In this document: positions 18,655 to 27,537 of the stretch, one piece after another
How the letters are laid out: each line of letters starts with the position of its first letter
Position numbering within the stretch: position 1 is the first letter of the stretch
Assembly: GCF_013466785.1 (NCBI RefSeq)
Contig: NZ_CP059163.1
Coordinates: 496,001-560,000 of the forward strand
DNA from: Nocardioides marinisabuli
GTDB taxonomy: Bacteria; Actinomycetota; Actinomycetes; Propionibacteriales; Nocardioidaceae
Length of the DNA stretch: 64,000 nt
Direction of reading: 5' to 3'
The notes under the pieces: generated by a model
Told to the model about the DNA's origin: nothing
The model's input: the letters and a program-made list of their open reading frames with translations, nothing else
Databases searched by the model: none
Translations under genes and position numbers: made by a program

Positions 18655-19712
18655 AAGAGGGTGTCCTGGGAGAAGACGGGGGCGGCGGGGGCGGCGGGGG
18701 CGAGGCGGGGCGGGGCGGGGGTGGGGGCAGCGCGCCAGCGCGGGTCGGCGTAGGTCGTGCGGTCGCGCTCGGGCGCGCCGGGGGTGGGCTCGGCGAGGGT
18801 CAGGGCCCGCACGGCGCCGTTGACGAAGAGGTCGTGGCGCCCGAAGACCGAGCGCACGGCCGACTCGTCGAGCGGCAGCCGCCCCGGCGGCTCGGAGCCC
18901 GGGGCGAGCCCGACGTCGACGGTGCGCGCCATGGCCATCACCTCGCGGTTGAGCCAGAACCGCTCGCGGGCCTCGTCGGTGGCCAGCGTGCGGGCGCGGG
19001 CCGGGCCCACCGCGGCGCGGCACCGCTCGCCCCCGGCGGCGGCGTCGGCGAGGGCGTCGGCGCCGGTGCCGAGCTCGGCCAGCAGCTTGGCGGCGGTCTT
19101 GGCGCCGAAGCCGGCGACGCCGGGCAGGTTGTCGGAGGCGTCGCCGCGCAGGGCGGCGAGGTCGAGGTACTGCTCGGGGTGCACGCCGGTGACCAGCGCG
19201 AGGCGGGCGGGGTCGAGCAGGGGCGAGGCGTCGACGCCGCCGTTGAGGATGCGCAGCACCCGCGTGTGCTCGTCGACGAGGGCGAAGCTGTCGCGGTCGG
19301 AGGTGGCCAGCACGGTGCGCCACCCCAGCCCGGGTGCCTGGGCGGCCACGCTGGCGAGCACGTCGTCGGCCTCGAGCCCGGGCGGGACCACCACGCCCAC
19401 GCCCAGCTCGCGCAGCACCTCGCCCACCGAGCCCAGCTGCTCGACCAGGGTGTCGGGCTTGGGGGTGCGGTGCGCCTTGTAGGTGGGCCACCGCTCGCGG
19501 CGCACGCTCGAGGCGGGGTCGTCGAACCCGACGACCACCGCGTCGGCCATCGCCCGGTCGACGGCCGCGACCAGCTGCGAGAGCAGGCCGCGCACCGCCC
19601 ACGCGGGTCGGCCCGCCGCGTCACGGAACCCGCTGCGCGCCGAGGCGTGGTAGGCGCGGTGCAGCAGGGAGTTGCCGTCGACGACGAGCACGGTGCGCGG
19701 TTCGGAGGACAT
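18651..19712 (-). CDS. 5'-3' exonuclease (flap endonuclease-like, PolI N-domain family)
   Basis: Encodes 353 residues. It matches the stand-alone version of the DNA polymerase I 5'-nuclease domain: VVDGNSLLHRAY, RRERWPTYKAHR, GLEADDVLAS and TSDRDSFALV hold the acidic metal-binding residues, and DLAALRGDASDNLPGVAGFGAKTAAKLL is the helix-hairpin-helix part (quoted as conserved blocks). It would remove RNA primers or flaps. The tail beyond about residue 310 is Pro/Ala-rich. TAGCCT lies 8 nt before the ATG, so the message is probably leaderless. Confidence 0.9.
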   Translation of the reverse strand: MSSEPRTVLVVDGNSLLHRAYHASARSGFRDAAGRPAWAVRGLLSQLVAAVDRAMADAVVVGFDDPASSVRRERWPTYKAHRTPKPDTLVEQLGSVGEVLRELGVGVVVPPGLEADDVLASVAAQAPGLGWRTVLATSDRDSFALVDEHTRVLRILNGGVDASPLLDPARLALVTGVHPEQYLDLAALRGDASDNLPGVAGFGAKTAAKLLAELGTGADALADAAAGGERCRAAVGPARARTLATDEARERFWLNREVMAMARTVDVGLAPGSEPPGRLPLDESAVRSVFGRHDLFVNGAVRALTLAEPTPGAPERDRTTYADPRWRAAPTPAPPRLAPAAPAAPVFSQDTLF

Positions 19713-19720
19713 CGCCCCCC

Positions 19721-19726
19721 AGGCTA
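19721..19726 (-). promoter_or_regulatory. -10 hexamer of the exonuclease gene
   Basis: TAGCCT on the minus strand, 8 nt before the ATG at 19712; leaderless pattern. Confidence 0.45.
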
Positions 19727-19748
19727 GGTGCCGGCGCCGACCGCCGGC

Positions 19749-21218
19749 TCAGCAGGCGTTGGACAGGTCGCCGGCCTGGTTGGCGGCGTAGCCCTCCGAC
19801 AGCGAGCCCACCGACCCGCCGGTCACCGGCTGGGTGCCGGCGGCCGGCTCCTTCTTCGCCTTCGTCGTGGCCGCGGCGCTGCCCTCGGCCTTGTCGATGG
19901 CCGCGGCGACCTTGCGCTGCACGAGGTCGATGTCGGGGTCGGCGGTGTTGACCATCGGCGGCACCAGCGAGAGCGTCGACATCTTCTGCTCCTTCGCCTT
20001 CATCGCCAGGCCCATGAACCGGTCGAGCTCGGAGGCGGGCAGGTTGGTCGAGATCATCTCCGAGGACGCCTGCGCGATCTTCTCGAAGTTCTGCAGCGCC
20101 GACTGCGGGCTGACCTGCTGGAGCATCGCGTTCATCACGCACTTCTGCCGCGCCATGCGCGAGTAGTCGTCGGAGCCCTCGCGGGCCCGGGCGTACCAGA
20201 GCGTCTCGAAGCCGGTCAGCGTGCGGGTGCCGGGCTCGATGTAGTCGTAGACGTCGGAGCCCAGGCCGCCGACGGGGATCGGCTGGCGCACGGTGAGGGT
20301 CACCCCGCCCACGGCGTCGACGAGGTCCTTGAAGCCCTGGAGGTTGACCATCGCCCAGTAGCTGACCTCGAGGCCGGTGATGCCCTCGACGGCCGAGACG
20401 GTGGCCTCGATGCCGGGGTCGGTGTCGTCCTCGTCGCCCTCGAAGAGCTCCGCGTGGTCCTGGGCCCAGGTGCTGACGCCGTTGAGGTAGTCGGCGTCGA
20501 AGCCGTTGGGGAACTGCTCGGCCATCACCGATCCCTCGGCGAAGGGGAAGTCCTGCATGTTGCGCGGCAGCGAGACCAGCACCGTGCGGCCGGTGGTGGC
20601 GTCGATCGAGGCGACGGTCAGGGAGTCGGGGCGCAGGCCCCAGCGCCCGGCGCCGGAGTCACCACCCATGAGCAGCACGTTGAAGCGCCCGTCGGCGGAG
20701 CCGGCCACCTCGCTGGAGCCGAACATCGTGACGATCAGGTCGCGCTGGACGCCCACCAGGTGGGCGCCGAAGAGCAGGGCGCCGGCGACGCTCAGCGAGA
20801 GCACGCCGTTGACGCCGACGGCGGCGCGCCGGTGCGCCAGCCCGAGGCTCAGCGGCTGGCCCAGGCGCCAGGCGTCCATGAAGAGCACTGCCCAGCCCAC
20901 GGCCCCGGCCAGCAGCGCGGTGCGCAGCACCAGCAGCAGCCACGCCTCCGAGCCCAGGCTCACGGCCCGGGACGGGTCGAGCAGCACCACGAACCCGGTG
21001 AGCAGGGTGACGGCCACGACGACCAGCCAGACCCGCAGCGCCAGGCGACCGACCCGCCGGTTGCCGGCGACGAGCTGGGCGGAGCCGGGGGCGACCAGCG
21101 TCATCGCCATCAGCGACAGGGCGCGCCTGAACCGCACCCGCGCAGCGCGGTCGGCGGCGCTGGTGCGTGCCGGGGCCTCCTGGCCGTCGAGCACCCGGGG
21201 GGAAGAGACGGGTGGCAT
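19749..21218 (-). CDS. LytR-CpsA-Psr (LCP) family protein with extra membrane segments
   Basis: Encodes 489 residues. LCP enzymes attach lipid-linked glycopolymers to peptidoglycan outside the membrane. Four hydrophobic segments lie in the first 190 residues, more than the usual single anchor. The LCP domain follows: FNVLLMGGDSG, RPDSLTVASID, SLPRNMQDFP, with arginines and aspartates that bind the polyprenyl pyrophosphate, and WYARAREGSDDYSRMARQ. AGGAAGG is 7 nt before the ATG. A natural client is the galactan made by the operon at 10-17 kb, an inference from function. Confidence 0.9.
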   Translation of the reverse strand: MPPVSSPRVLDGQEAPARTSAADRAARVRFRRALSLMAMTLVAPGSAQLVAGNRRVGRLALRVWLVVVAVTLLTGFVVLLDPSRAVSLGSEAWLLLVLRTALLAGAVGWAVLFMDAWRLGQPLSLGLAHRRAAVGVNGVLSLSVAGALLFGAHLVGVQRDLIVTMFGSSEVAGSADGRFNVLLMGGDSGAGRWGLRPDSLTVASIDATTGRTVLVSLPRNMQDFPFAEGSVMAEQFPNGFDADYLNGVSTWAQDHAELFEGDEDDTDPGIEATVSAVEGITGLEVSYWAMVNLQGFKDLVDAVGGVTLTVRQPIPVGGLGSDVYDYIEPGTRTLTGFETLWYARAREGSDDYSRMARQKCVMNAMLQQVSPQSALQNFEKIAQASSEMISTNLPASELDRFMGLAMKAKEQKMSTLSLVPPMVNTADPDIDLVQRKVAAAIDKAEGSAAATTKAKKEPAAGTQPVTGGSVGSLSEGYAANQAGDLSNAC

Positions 21219-21277
21219 CGAGATGCCTTCCTGCTGGCGGATCGTGTACGTCCCAGCAGTATCACCAGTCCCAGCCG

Positions 21278-21784
21278 TCACGACGGTGCGCCGCGCCGAC
21301 CCTCCTCGATCTCGCTCCTGCGGGCGAGGCGGTGCGCGCGCCGGATCTCGGCCTCGCGCAGCCGGCGCTCGTCCTCGGCGTCCTCGGGCAGCAGCCCCGG
21401 CACCGGCCGGGAGGCGCCGTCGGCGTCGACGGCCACGAAGACGAAGTACGCCGACGCGACGTGCAGCGACCCGACCGACGGGTCGTTCCAGGGCTGGGTC
21501 TCGACCCGCACCCCGATCTCCATCGACGAGCGGCCCGCCCAGTTGACCTGGCCCAGGGTGCGCACGATGTCGCCCACGTGCACCGGGCGCAGGAAGACCA
21601 TCTCGTCGAGGGCCGCGGTGACCGCCGGTCCCCCGCTGTGGCGCTGGGCGACCGCGCCCGCCGTGGAGTCGGCCAGCTTGACCACCTCGCCGCCGTGGAT
21701 GTTGCCCAGCAGGTTGGCCTGCGCGCTCGAGGTCATCACCGCGAGCGAGACACGGGCGAAGGACGAGGCGCGGGGTGCGGTCAT
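21278..21784 (-). CDS. Acyl-CoA thioesterase, hotdog fold
   Basis: Encodes 168 residues. A single hotdog domain hydrolyses acyl-CoA to free acid. QANLLGNIHGGEVVKLADSTAG contains the GNIHGG block and the Asp of YciA/BACH-type enzymes, and FLRPVHVGDIV is the second conserved block. The start at the ATG 21784 is supported by TACCGT 6 nt upstream, shared with the divergent LCP promoter. Confidence 0.87.
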   Translation of the reverse strand: MTAPRASSFARVSLAVMTSSAQANLLGNIHGGEVVKLADSTAGAVAQRHSGGPAVTAALDEMVFLRPVHVGDIVRTLGQVNWAGRSSMEIGVRVETQPWNDPSVGSLHVASAYFVFVAVDADGASRPVPGLLPEDAEDERRLREAEIRRAHRLARRSEIEEGRRGAPS

Positions 21785-21790
21785 GGCGGC

Positions 21791-21800
21791 ACGGTAGCCT
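21791..21800. promoter_or_regulatory. Overlapping divergent -10 elements (thioesterase / LCP)
   Basis: Minus strand TACCGT (21796-21791) is 6 nt before the thioesterase ATG; plus strand TAGCCT (21795-21800) is 7 nt before the LCP ATG. The two boxes share two bases, the same arrangement as at 6519-6528. Confidence 0.5.
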
Positions 21801-21807
21801 CCCGCGC

Positions 21808-23016
21808 ATGGCACAGCGGCCCGGAAGCGGGGACAGCGACGAAGAGCGCTTCAACTGGTTGTACGGCGGCTCCGGCAGCCCTGGCAGCCCCGGCAGCGAG
21901 CCCGAGCCCGACGCCACCCGCCGGATGCCGGTGCAGCCGCGTCCGCAGCCGACCTCCCGGCCCGCACCCCAGCCGGCCCAGCGACCCGCACCCCAGCCGG
22001 TCCAGCCCCCGGCCCAGCCCCCCACCCAGCACGGCCGGGGCGGGCGCTCCTGGCGCCCGCGCCCACGGCTGCGCCACCTGGTGCTGCTGCTGGTGGCCTG
22101 GATCGTCTTCCTCGTCGCGGTGCCGATTTACGCCTGGACCCGCGTCGACGACGTCGCCTTCGCGCCCGGCGGGGAGCGCCCCGACGAGCAGCCGGGCACG
22201 ACGTACCTGCTGGTCGGCAGCGACTCGCGCGAGGGCCTGACGCCCGAGCAGCGCAAGGAGTTCGGCACCGGCAACGCCGCGGGCCAGCGCACCGACACGA
22301 TCATGCTGCTGCACACCGGCTCGGGGCCCAACCTGCTGATGTCGATCCCGCGCGACTCGCTGGTCGAGGTGCCCGACCGGGGCACCACCAAGATCAACGC
22401 GGCCTACGCCTTCGGCGGTCCCAAGCTGCTGGTCAAGACGATCGAGCAGAACACCGGCATCCACATCGACGAGTACGTCGAGATCGGCATCGGCGGCTTC
22501 GTCGGCCTGGTCGACGCCGTGGGCGGGGTCGAGATCTGCCCCGAGAAGGCGATGCAGGACCCGCTGGCCAACCTCGACGTGGAGGCCGGCTGCCAGGAGG
22601 CCGACGGCGTCACGGCGCTCGGCTACGCCCGCTCGCGCAAGACCTACACCGCCCTGGGCGACGTGCAGCGCGCCCAGGCCCAGCGCGAGGTCGTCTCCTC
22701 GGTCGGCGACGAGGTGCTCTCGCCCTGGTCGGTGCTCAACCCGGTGCGCTACTGGCGCCTCAACATGGCCGCCACCGACACCGTCGAGTTCGGCAAGGGC
22801 ATGACGCCGTGGCGGGCCGGGATGTGGGCGATGGCGATGACCCGCGTCAACGGCGAGAACGGCCTGACCTGTGGCGTGCCGATCCAGGACCTGGCGGTCA
22901 ACTGGGACCCCGATCGAGCGCCCCAGATGTTCCAGGCCATCATCGACGACGACACCGACCGGATCGGTCAGGGCCTCTGCTCGCCGTCCGGACTGCCGAA
23001 GGGGACCACCGGATGA
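21808..23016 (+). CDS. LytR-CpsA-Psr (LCP) family protein
   Basis: Encodes 402 residues. A Pro/Gln-rich cytoplasmic tail (about 20-80) is followed by one membrane anchor (about 90-112) and an external LCP domain: YLLVGSDSREGL, QRTDTIMLLH, SIPRDSLVEVP, TKINAAYAFGG and GYARSRKT. It would link a cell-wall glycopolymer to peptidoglycan. It is the second LCP gene within 2 kb; the pair may serve different polymers. Its stop overlaps the start of the next gene (ATGA). Confidence 0.92.
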   Translation: MAQRPGSGDSDEERFNWLYGGSGSPGSPGSEPEPDATRRMPVQPRPQPTSRPAPQPAQRPAPQPVQPPAQPPTQHGRGGRSWRPRPRLRHLVLLLVAWIVFLVAVPIYAWTRVDDVAFAPGGERPDEQPGTTYLLVGSDSREGLTPEQRKEFGTGNAAGQRTDTIMLLHTGSGPNLLMSIPRDSLVEVPDRGTTKINAAYAFGGPKLLVKTIEQNTGIHIDEYVEIGIGGFVGLVDAVGGVEICPEKAMQDPLANLDVEAGCQEADGVTALGYARSRKTYTALGDVQRAQAQREVVSSVGDEVLSPWSVLNPVRYWRLNMAATDTVEFGKGMTPWRAGMWAMAMTRVNGENGLTCGVPIQDLAVNWDPDRAPQMFQAIIDDDTDRIGQGLCSPSGLPKGTTG

Positions 23017-23897
23017 GCCAGACCACCCACGACACGCTCGACATCACCACGGACGCCGACGGCGTCGCCACCTTGACCCTGAGCCGTCCCGACGCGCTCA
23101 ACGCCTTCGACCTGACGATGGCGCGCGAGCTCGAGTCGGTCTTCCGCACCGAGCTGCGCAGCGACGACGTGCGCGCCGTCGTCGTCACCGGCGCCGGCCG
23201 CGCCTTCTGCGCAGGGATGGACCTCTCGGCCGAGGGCAACGTCTTCGGGCTCGACGAGTCGCTGCGCCCCACCCCCGAGGAGTTCCGCGCCGCCTACGAC
23301 GAGGCGCCGTACGACAAGGGCGTGCGCGACACCGGCGGCAAGGTGACGCTGGCGATCCACGCGCTGCCCAAGCCCGTCATCGCCGCCGTCAACGGCCCCG
23401 CGGTCGGCATCGGCGCCACGATGACGCTGGCGATGGACCTGCGCCTGGCCTCCACCAAGGCAAAGATCGGCTTCGTCTTCGGGCGCCTGGGCATCGTGCC
23501 CGAGGCCGCCTCGAGCTGGTTCCTGCCGCGCATCGTCGGCATCCAGCAGGCCCTGGAGTGGGTCTACTCCGCCGACGTGCTCAGCGCCGAGCAGGCGCTC
23601 GAGGGGCGGCTGCTGCGCTCGGTCCACGAGCCCGACGAGCTGCTGCCCGCCGCCCAGGAGCTGGCCCGCTCCTTCGTGCGCGACCGCTCCCCGGTGGCGC
23701 TGGGCCTGGCCAAGCAGATGCTCTACCGCAACAGCGCCCTGGCACACCCGCTCGAGGCGCACCTCTCGGACTCGCTGGCGATGTACTGGACCTCGCTGGG
23801 CGACGGCAAGGAGGGCGTGGCCGCCTTCCGCGAGAAGCGCACCCCGCAGTTCAAGGGCAAGTCCTCGGCGCTGCCGCGGATCCACCCCCGGGGCTAG
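23013..23897 (+). CDS. Enoyl-CoA hydratase/isomerase family protein
   Basis: Encodes 294 residues of the crotonase fold. TLTLSRPDALNAFD is the N-terminal block, GAGRAFCAGMDLS the first oxyanion loop, and PVIAAVNGPAVGIGATM the second. A Glu in GIVPEAASSW sits at the usual position of the catalytic acid. Likely acts in fatty-acid or side-chain beta-oxidation; exact substrate unknown. Coupled to the LCP gene by a 4-base overlap and its stop overlaps the convergent sigma-factor stop (CTAG). Confidence 0.9.
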   Translation: MSQTTHDTLDITTDADGVATLTLSRPDALNAFDLTMARELESVFRTELRSDDVRAVVVTGAGRAFCAGMDLSAEGNVFGLDESLRPTPEEFRAAYDEAPYDKGVRDTGGKVTLAIHALPKPVIAAVNGPAVGIGATMTLAMDLRLASTKAKIGFVFGRLGIVPEAASSWFLPRIVGIQQALEWVYSADVLSAEQALEGRLLRSVHEPDELLPAAQELARSFVRDRSPVALGLAKQMLYRNSALAHPLEAHLSDSLAMYWTSLGDGKEGVAAFREKRTPQFKGKSSALPRIHPRG

Positions 23898-24661
23898 GCG
23901 GCCGCGTCGGCCAGCTGTCGTCGCAACCGCACCAGCAGCCCGCTGAGCAGCCGCGAGACCTGCTCCTGCGAGAGCCCGACGGCCGCGCCGATCTCGGCCT
24001 GGGTGGCGTGCTCGAAGTAGCGCATCCGCACCATCGTCAGCTCCCGCTCGTCGAGGTCGCGCAGCAGCGGGGCGAGCGCGACCCGTGCCTCCGCGCTCGC
24101 GAACGCCGGGTCGGGCCCGCCCATGCGTGCGGTGGGCGGCTCCTCCCCCGGCCCGTCGCCGGCGGCGTCGAGGGAGACCGGCGCGAAGCACCCCGTGGCG
24201 CGCAGCGAGTCGGTGACCATCGACAGCGGTACGTCGAGCGCGACGGCGATCTCGCTGTGCCGGGGCGCGCGCCCCAGCTCCTGGAACAGCCGCGACTCCG
24301 CGCGGGCGACCCGGGCCTGCAGCTCCTGGACCGCCCGGGGTGGCCGCACGGCCCAGCCGGCGTCACGGAAGTGGCGCCGGATCTCCCCGCGCAGCGTGGG
24401 CACCGCGAAGCCGAGGAAGTCCTCGCCGAGGGTGGGGTCGAAGGCCCGCACGGCCTTGACCAGGCCGAGGCTGGCGACCTGGTCGAGGTCGTCGTCGGCG
24501 ATGCCCCGGCCGCGGTAGCGCCGGGCGACCTGGAGCGCGACGGGCAGGTTGACCCGCACCACCTCGTTCTCGTAGCGCGCCCGCACCTCGCCGTCGGTGA
24601 CCCGGGCCCGCAGCAGCAGGCGTGCGGTCTCGACGCGCCGTCGCGAGTCGCCCACGCCCAT
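23894..24661 (-). CDS. SigB/SigF/SigG-type alternative sigma factor
   Basis: Encodes 255 residues. Region 2 has DDDLDQVASLGLVKAVRAFDP; region 3 lies near 120-160; region 4 contains ERELTMVRMRYFEHATQAEI and a helix-turn-helix GLSQEQVSRLL. This group reads stress or differentiation promoters and is normally held by an anti-sigma factor, but none is encoded next door. The ATG at 24661 is chosen over a GTG 24 bases upstream on family length. Dps, a common stress-sigma target, is the next gene. Confidence 0.88.
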   Translation of the reverse strand: MGVGDSRRRVETARLLLRARVTDGEVRARYENEVVRVNLPVALQVARRYRGRGIADDDLDQVASLGLVKAVRAFDPTLGEDFLGFAVPTLRGEIRRHFRDAGWAVRPPRAVQELQARVARAESRLFQELGRAPRHSEIAVALDVPLSMVTDSLRATGCFAPVSLDAAGDGPGEEPPTARMGGPDPAFASAEARVALAPLLRDLDERELTMVRMRYFEHATQAEIGAAVGLSQEQVSRLLSGLLVRLRRQLADAAA

Positions 24662-24713
24662 GTCCCGATCGTGGCAGAGCCGCACCGCCCGCCGCAGCAG
24701 CTCCGCGGAAATG

Positions 24714-24752
24714 CGGCGGCGCCCGCACCCTCGAGGGGTGCGGGCGCCGCCG
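24714..24752 (-). terminator. Strong hairpin after dps
   Basis: A 17-bp perfect stem (24714-24730 with 24736-24752) closes a TCGAG loop. It lies 31 bp past the dps stop and separates dps from the sigma-factor gene. Confidence 0.7.
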
Positions 24753-24783
24753 GATGGTGCCGGGGTCGTGCAGGAGGGGAAGG

Positions 24784-25329
24784 TCAGCCGGCCGACTGCG
24801 CGGCGTCCTTCTCCGACGTCGCGCCCTCGGTCGAGAGGTTGCCGCCCTTGTCCTCGAGGTGGGCCCGGATGAACCAGTGGAACAGCTCGAGCTTGTCGGT
24901 CTGCCCGATGAACATGTCCTCGGTGACCGGGTCGAGCTCGCCGAGCTCCTTGATCCCGTCGCGGTAGCTGCTGATCACGCCCTGGTAGACGAGGTCGAGC
25001 GCGCCGAGGTGCTCCTGGGTGGTGCCGCGACCCAGGGAGTACTCCTCCCAGGTGCGGTTCTCGACGATCGAGCCGGGGGTGCCCTTCGGCGAGCCACCCA
25101 TGGTGGCGATCCGCTCGGCGATCTCGTCGGCGAACCCGCGCACGGCCTCGACCTGGGGGTCGATCATCTCGTGCACGGCGATGAAGTGCGGGCCGACGAC
25201 GTTCCAGTGCACGTGCTTGAGGGTCAGGTGCAGGTCGTTGGCGGCGTGCAGCCGGTCCTGGAGCAGCGCGATCACGCGCTCCGAGTCGGCGTCGGACATG
25301 CCGGGGACGGTGTACTTGATGTTGGCCAT
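24784..25329 (-). CDS. dps: Dps-family ferritin-like DNA-protection protein
   Basis: Encodes 181 residues. Dps forms a 12-subunit shell that oxidises and stores iron and protects DNA during stress. LTLKHVHWNVVGPHFIAVHEMID carries the His/Asp ferroxidase ligands (as the HWN...H...D pattern), and the second-helix DEIAERI block follows. The C-terminal tail is short and rather Ser/Glu-rich. TAGGTT 7 nt before the ATG points to a leaderless message. Confidence 0.9.
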   Translation of the reverse strand: MANIKYTVPGMSDADSERVIALLQDRLHAANDLHLTLKHVHWNVVGPHFIAVHEMIDPQVEAVRGFADEIAERIATMGGSPKGTPGSIVENRTWEEYSLGRGTTQEHLGALDLVYQGVISSYRDGIKELGELDPVTEDMFIGQTDKLELFHWFIRAHLEDKGGNLSTEGATSEKDAAQSAG

Positions 25330-25336
25330 GCGACCG

Positions 25337-25400
25337 AACCTAACGGGCGCCCCGGGGCCACCCACCACCCTTCGGGATGGGCCCGGTCGCGACCTAGGCT
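25337..25400. promoter_or_regulatory. Divergent promoter region of dps and the CoA-binding gene
   Basis: Minus strand TAGGTT (25342-25337) is 7 nt before the dps ATG; plus strand TAGGCT (25395-25400) is 6 nt before the ATG at 25407. Both genes look leaderless. No obvious operator is seen between them. Confidence 0.45.
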
Positions 25401-25406
25401 CGGGCC

Positions 25407-25832
25407 ATGACCCGCAGCTGGCAGGACCCCGCCTGGGTGGAGACGATGCTCGAGGAGTGCTCGACGTGGGCGGTGGTGGGCCTCTCCGGCGACCCGGGCC
25501 GGACGGCGTACTCCATCGCCTCGCTGCTGCAGGACCGCGGCAAGCGGGTCGTCCCGGTGCACCCGGCGGCCGCCCGCGAGGGCGGGCTCGAGGTGCTCGG
25601 CGAGCGCGCCTACGCGACCCTGTCCGACATCCCGTTCCCCGTCGACGTCGTCGACGTCTTCCGCCGCTCCGAGGCTGCCGGGCCCTTCGCCGACGAGGCG
25701 GTGCGCATCGGCGCGCGCGGGGTGTGGTTCCAGCTCGGCGTCGTCGACGAGGCCGCCTTCGAGCGCACCACCGCGGCGGGGGTCGCGATGGTGATGGACA
25801 CCTGCCCGGCTATCGAGTGGCGCCGGCGCTGA
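25407..25832 (+). CDS. CoA-binding domain protein (YccU-like)
   Basis: Encodes 141 residues, one Rossmann-type CoA_binding domain: WAVVGLSGDPGRTAYSIASLL holds the glycine-rich turn (GLSGDP), and VPVHP, DVVDVFRRSE, VWFQLGV and DTCPAIEW are typical. It resembles the CoA-binding part of succinyl-CoA synthetase but has no catalytic domain. Function is unknown. Its 3' end overlaps the convergent membrane-protein gene by 23 bases. Confidence 0.87.
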   Translation: MTRSWQDPAWVETMLEECSTWAVVGLSGDPGRTAYSIASLLQDRGKRVVPVHPAAAREGGLEVLGERAYATLSDIPFPVDVVDVFRRSEAAGPFADEAVRIGARGVWFQLGVVDEAAFERTTAAGVAMVMDTCPAIEWRRR

Positions 25833-26970
25833 GCCGGGCGACGGCCGCCTCGAGCGGGCCGCGGCGCCCCGTCGCGACGAGCAGCGCGCCGGCCCCCAGC
25901 ACCACGACGTACTGCACCACGGTGCCCGCCGAGGAGTCCGGCGGCCACAGCAGGTCGGAGGTCATCAGGACGTGCAGGCTGTAGAGGCTCAGCGTCGCGG
26001 CGCCGGCGCCGGAGGCCACGGCCACCGCCCGCACCGCCCCGGGCTCCAGCAGCCGCACCAGCAGCAGGCACAGGCCCACCACCAGCAGCGAGCTGCCGAT
26101 GGTCTGGGCGAGGTCGAAGGGTGTCGTGGAGTGCGGGGCCACCACCAGCAGCCACTGCCACGGCCCGTCGACCGGGGTCTGGCCGTAGAGCCCGCCCTCG
26201 ACGAGCTCGCGCAGCTGCCGGTCCGCGGCCTCGGTGCCCCGGCGCGCCACGGCCCGCGGCAGCAGGGCCGAGAGCACGTCCGCGCGAGCGGTCAGCGCGT
26301 GGGAGACCCAGGTCGTGGCCACGGCCAGACCCCCTCCCGCCACGGCCAGCAGCAGCAGGGTGCGCCGGCGCAGCGCGGCGAGGTCGAGCCGGCCCAGGGC
26401 GAGGCCGACCAGCAGGTAGGCGAACCACGACGCCATCGGGTAGTAGCCGGTGAACAGCAGCTCCGAGACCAGCCGACCGGGCTCGGCGAGCTGCTCGAAG
26501 GAGGGGCTGGCGTAGCCGCGGGGCGGCAGCTCGGGGCGCACCACCTGGGCCAGCACCGGCCCGAGCACCACCCAGGCCGCGGCCAGCAGCGCCAGCGAGC
26601 GGGCCCCCAGCCCGACCACGAGCAGCCCCATCAGCAGCAGCAGCCCGTAGTGGGTCAGGATCACCGCGATCCCGGAGTCCACCTCACCCAGGGCCAGTCC
26701 GACCAGCGCCACGAGCAGGGCCCGCACGGCCAGGCCCGCTGAGCGCGTGGCCCGGGCCCGGCCCCGCAGCGGCCGGGTGCGACCCGTCATCAGCGCCAGG
26801 CTCAGACCGGCGAGCACCGCGAACAGCGCCGAGGCACGGCCGGAGAAGAGCCAGGCCGAGGCGCTCAGCGCCCCGTCGGGGTCGCGCTGCGCGAGCAGGT
26901 GGGTGGCCATCATGGCCAGCAGCGCCAGGCAGCGCGCCAGGTCGACGCCGACCAGGCGGCCCGGCCGCAC
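25810..26970 (-). CDS. Multi-pass membrane protein, heparan-alpha-glucosaminide acetyltransferase-like (DUF418/DUF1624)
   Basis: Encodes 386 residues with about nine to ten hydrophobic segments. The N-terminal GVDLARCLALLAMMATHLL matches the (R)xxxxDxxRGxAxxxM(x)xxH pattern of DUF1624/HGSNAT-like membrane acyltransferases, and the late SLYSLHVLM is typical of DUF418. It may acylate a surface sugar or polymer; no substrate can be deduced. Starts at a GTG 20 bases downstream of the purE stop, so it may be co-transcribed with purKE. Confidence 0.75.
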   Translation of the reverse strand: MRPGRLVGVDLARCLALLAMMATHLLAQRDPDGALSASAWLFSGRASALFAVLAGLSLALMTGRTRPLRGRARATRSAGLAVRALLVALVGLALGEVDSGIAVILTHYGLLLLMGLLVVGLGARSLALLAAAWVVLGPVLAQVVRPELPPRGYASPSFEQLAEPGRLVSELLFTGYYPMASWFAYLLVGLALGRLDLAALRRRTLLLLAVAGGGLAVATTWVSHALTARADVLSALLPRAVARRGTEAADRQLRELVEGGLYGQTPVDGPWQWLLVVAPHSTTPFDLAQTIGSSLLVVGLCLLLVRLLEPGAVRAVAVASGAGAATLSLYSLHVLMTSDLLWPPDSSAGTVVQYVVVLGAGALLVATGRRGPLEAAVARLSAGATR

Positions 26971-26990
26971 CGCCCCGCCCAGGACCCCGC

Positions 26991-27536
26991 TCAGAACCCG
27001 ACGCGGGGCGCGGTGCCCCCGGCCTCGCGGCGCACCACCTCGCCCTTGGCGTGGGCGGCCTCGCGCAGCGTCTCCTGGAAGGCCGACATCCGCTCCTGCA
27101 GCGCCGGGTCGGTGGCGGCCAGCACCCGCACCGCGAGCAGCCCGGCGTTGCGGGCTCCCCCCACCGCGACGGTGGCGACCGGCACGCCGGCCGGCATCTG
27201 CACGATCGAGAGCAGCGAGTCCATGCCGTCGAGGTACTTCAGCGGCACCGGGACCCCGATGACCGGCAGCGGGGTGACCGCGGCCAGCATGCCGGGCAGG
27301 TGCGCCGCGCCGCCGGCGCCGGCGATGATCACCGAGAGCCCCCGGCCGGCGGCCTCGCGGCCGTAGTCGATCATCTCCTGCGGCATCCGGTGCGCGGAGA
27401 CGACGTCGGCCTCGTGGGCCACCCCGAACTCCTCGAGGGCCTCCGCAGCGGCCCGCATCACGGGCCAGTCGGAGTCGGAGCCCATCACGATCCCCACCCG
27501 GGGGGTCGCAGGGGTGGGGGCGTCGGGGCTGGTCAT
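26991..27536 (-). CDS. purE: 5-(carboxyamino)imidazole ribonucleotide mutase
   Basis: Encodes 181 residues. PurE moves the carboxyl group in N5-CAIR to give CAIR in purine synthesis. [14 protein letters not shown] is the phosphate-binding signature, with SAHRMP and [13 protein letters not shown] as active-site blocks; class I type. The ATG at 27536 follows the purK stop by one base; a GTG at 27554 would overlap purK. Confidence 0.96.
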   Translation of the reverse strand: MTSPDAPTPATPRVGIVMGSDSDWPVMRAAAEALEEFGVAHEADVVSAHRMPQEMIDYGREAAGRGLSVIIAGAGGAAHLPGMLAAVTPLPVIGVPVPLKYLDGMDSLLSIVQMPAGVPVATVAVGGARNAGLLAVRVLAATDPALQERMSAFQETLREAAHAKGEVVRREAGGTAPRVGF

Positions 27537-27537
27537 C

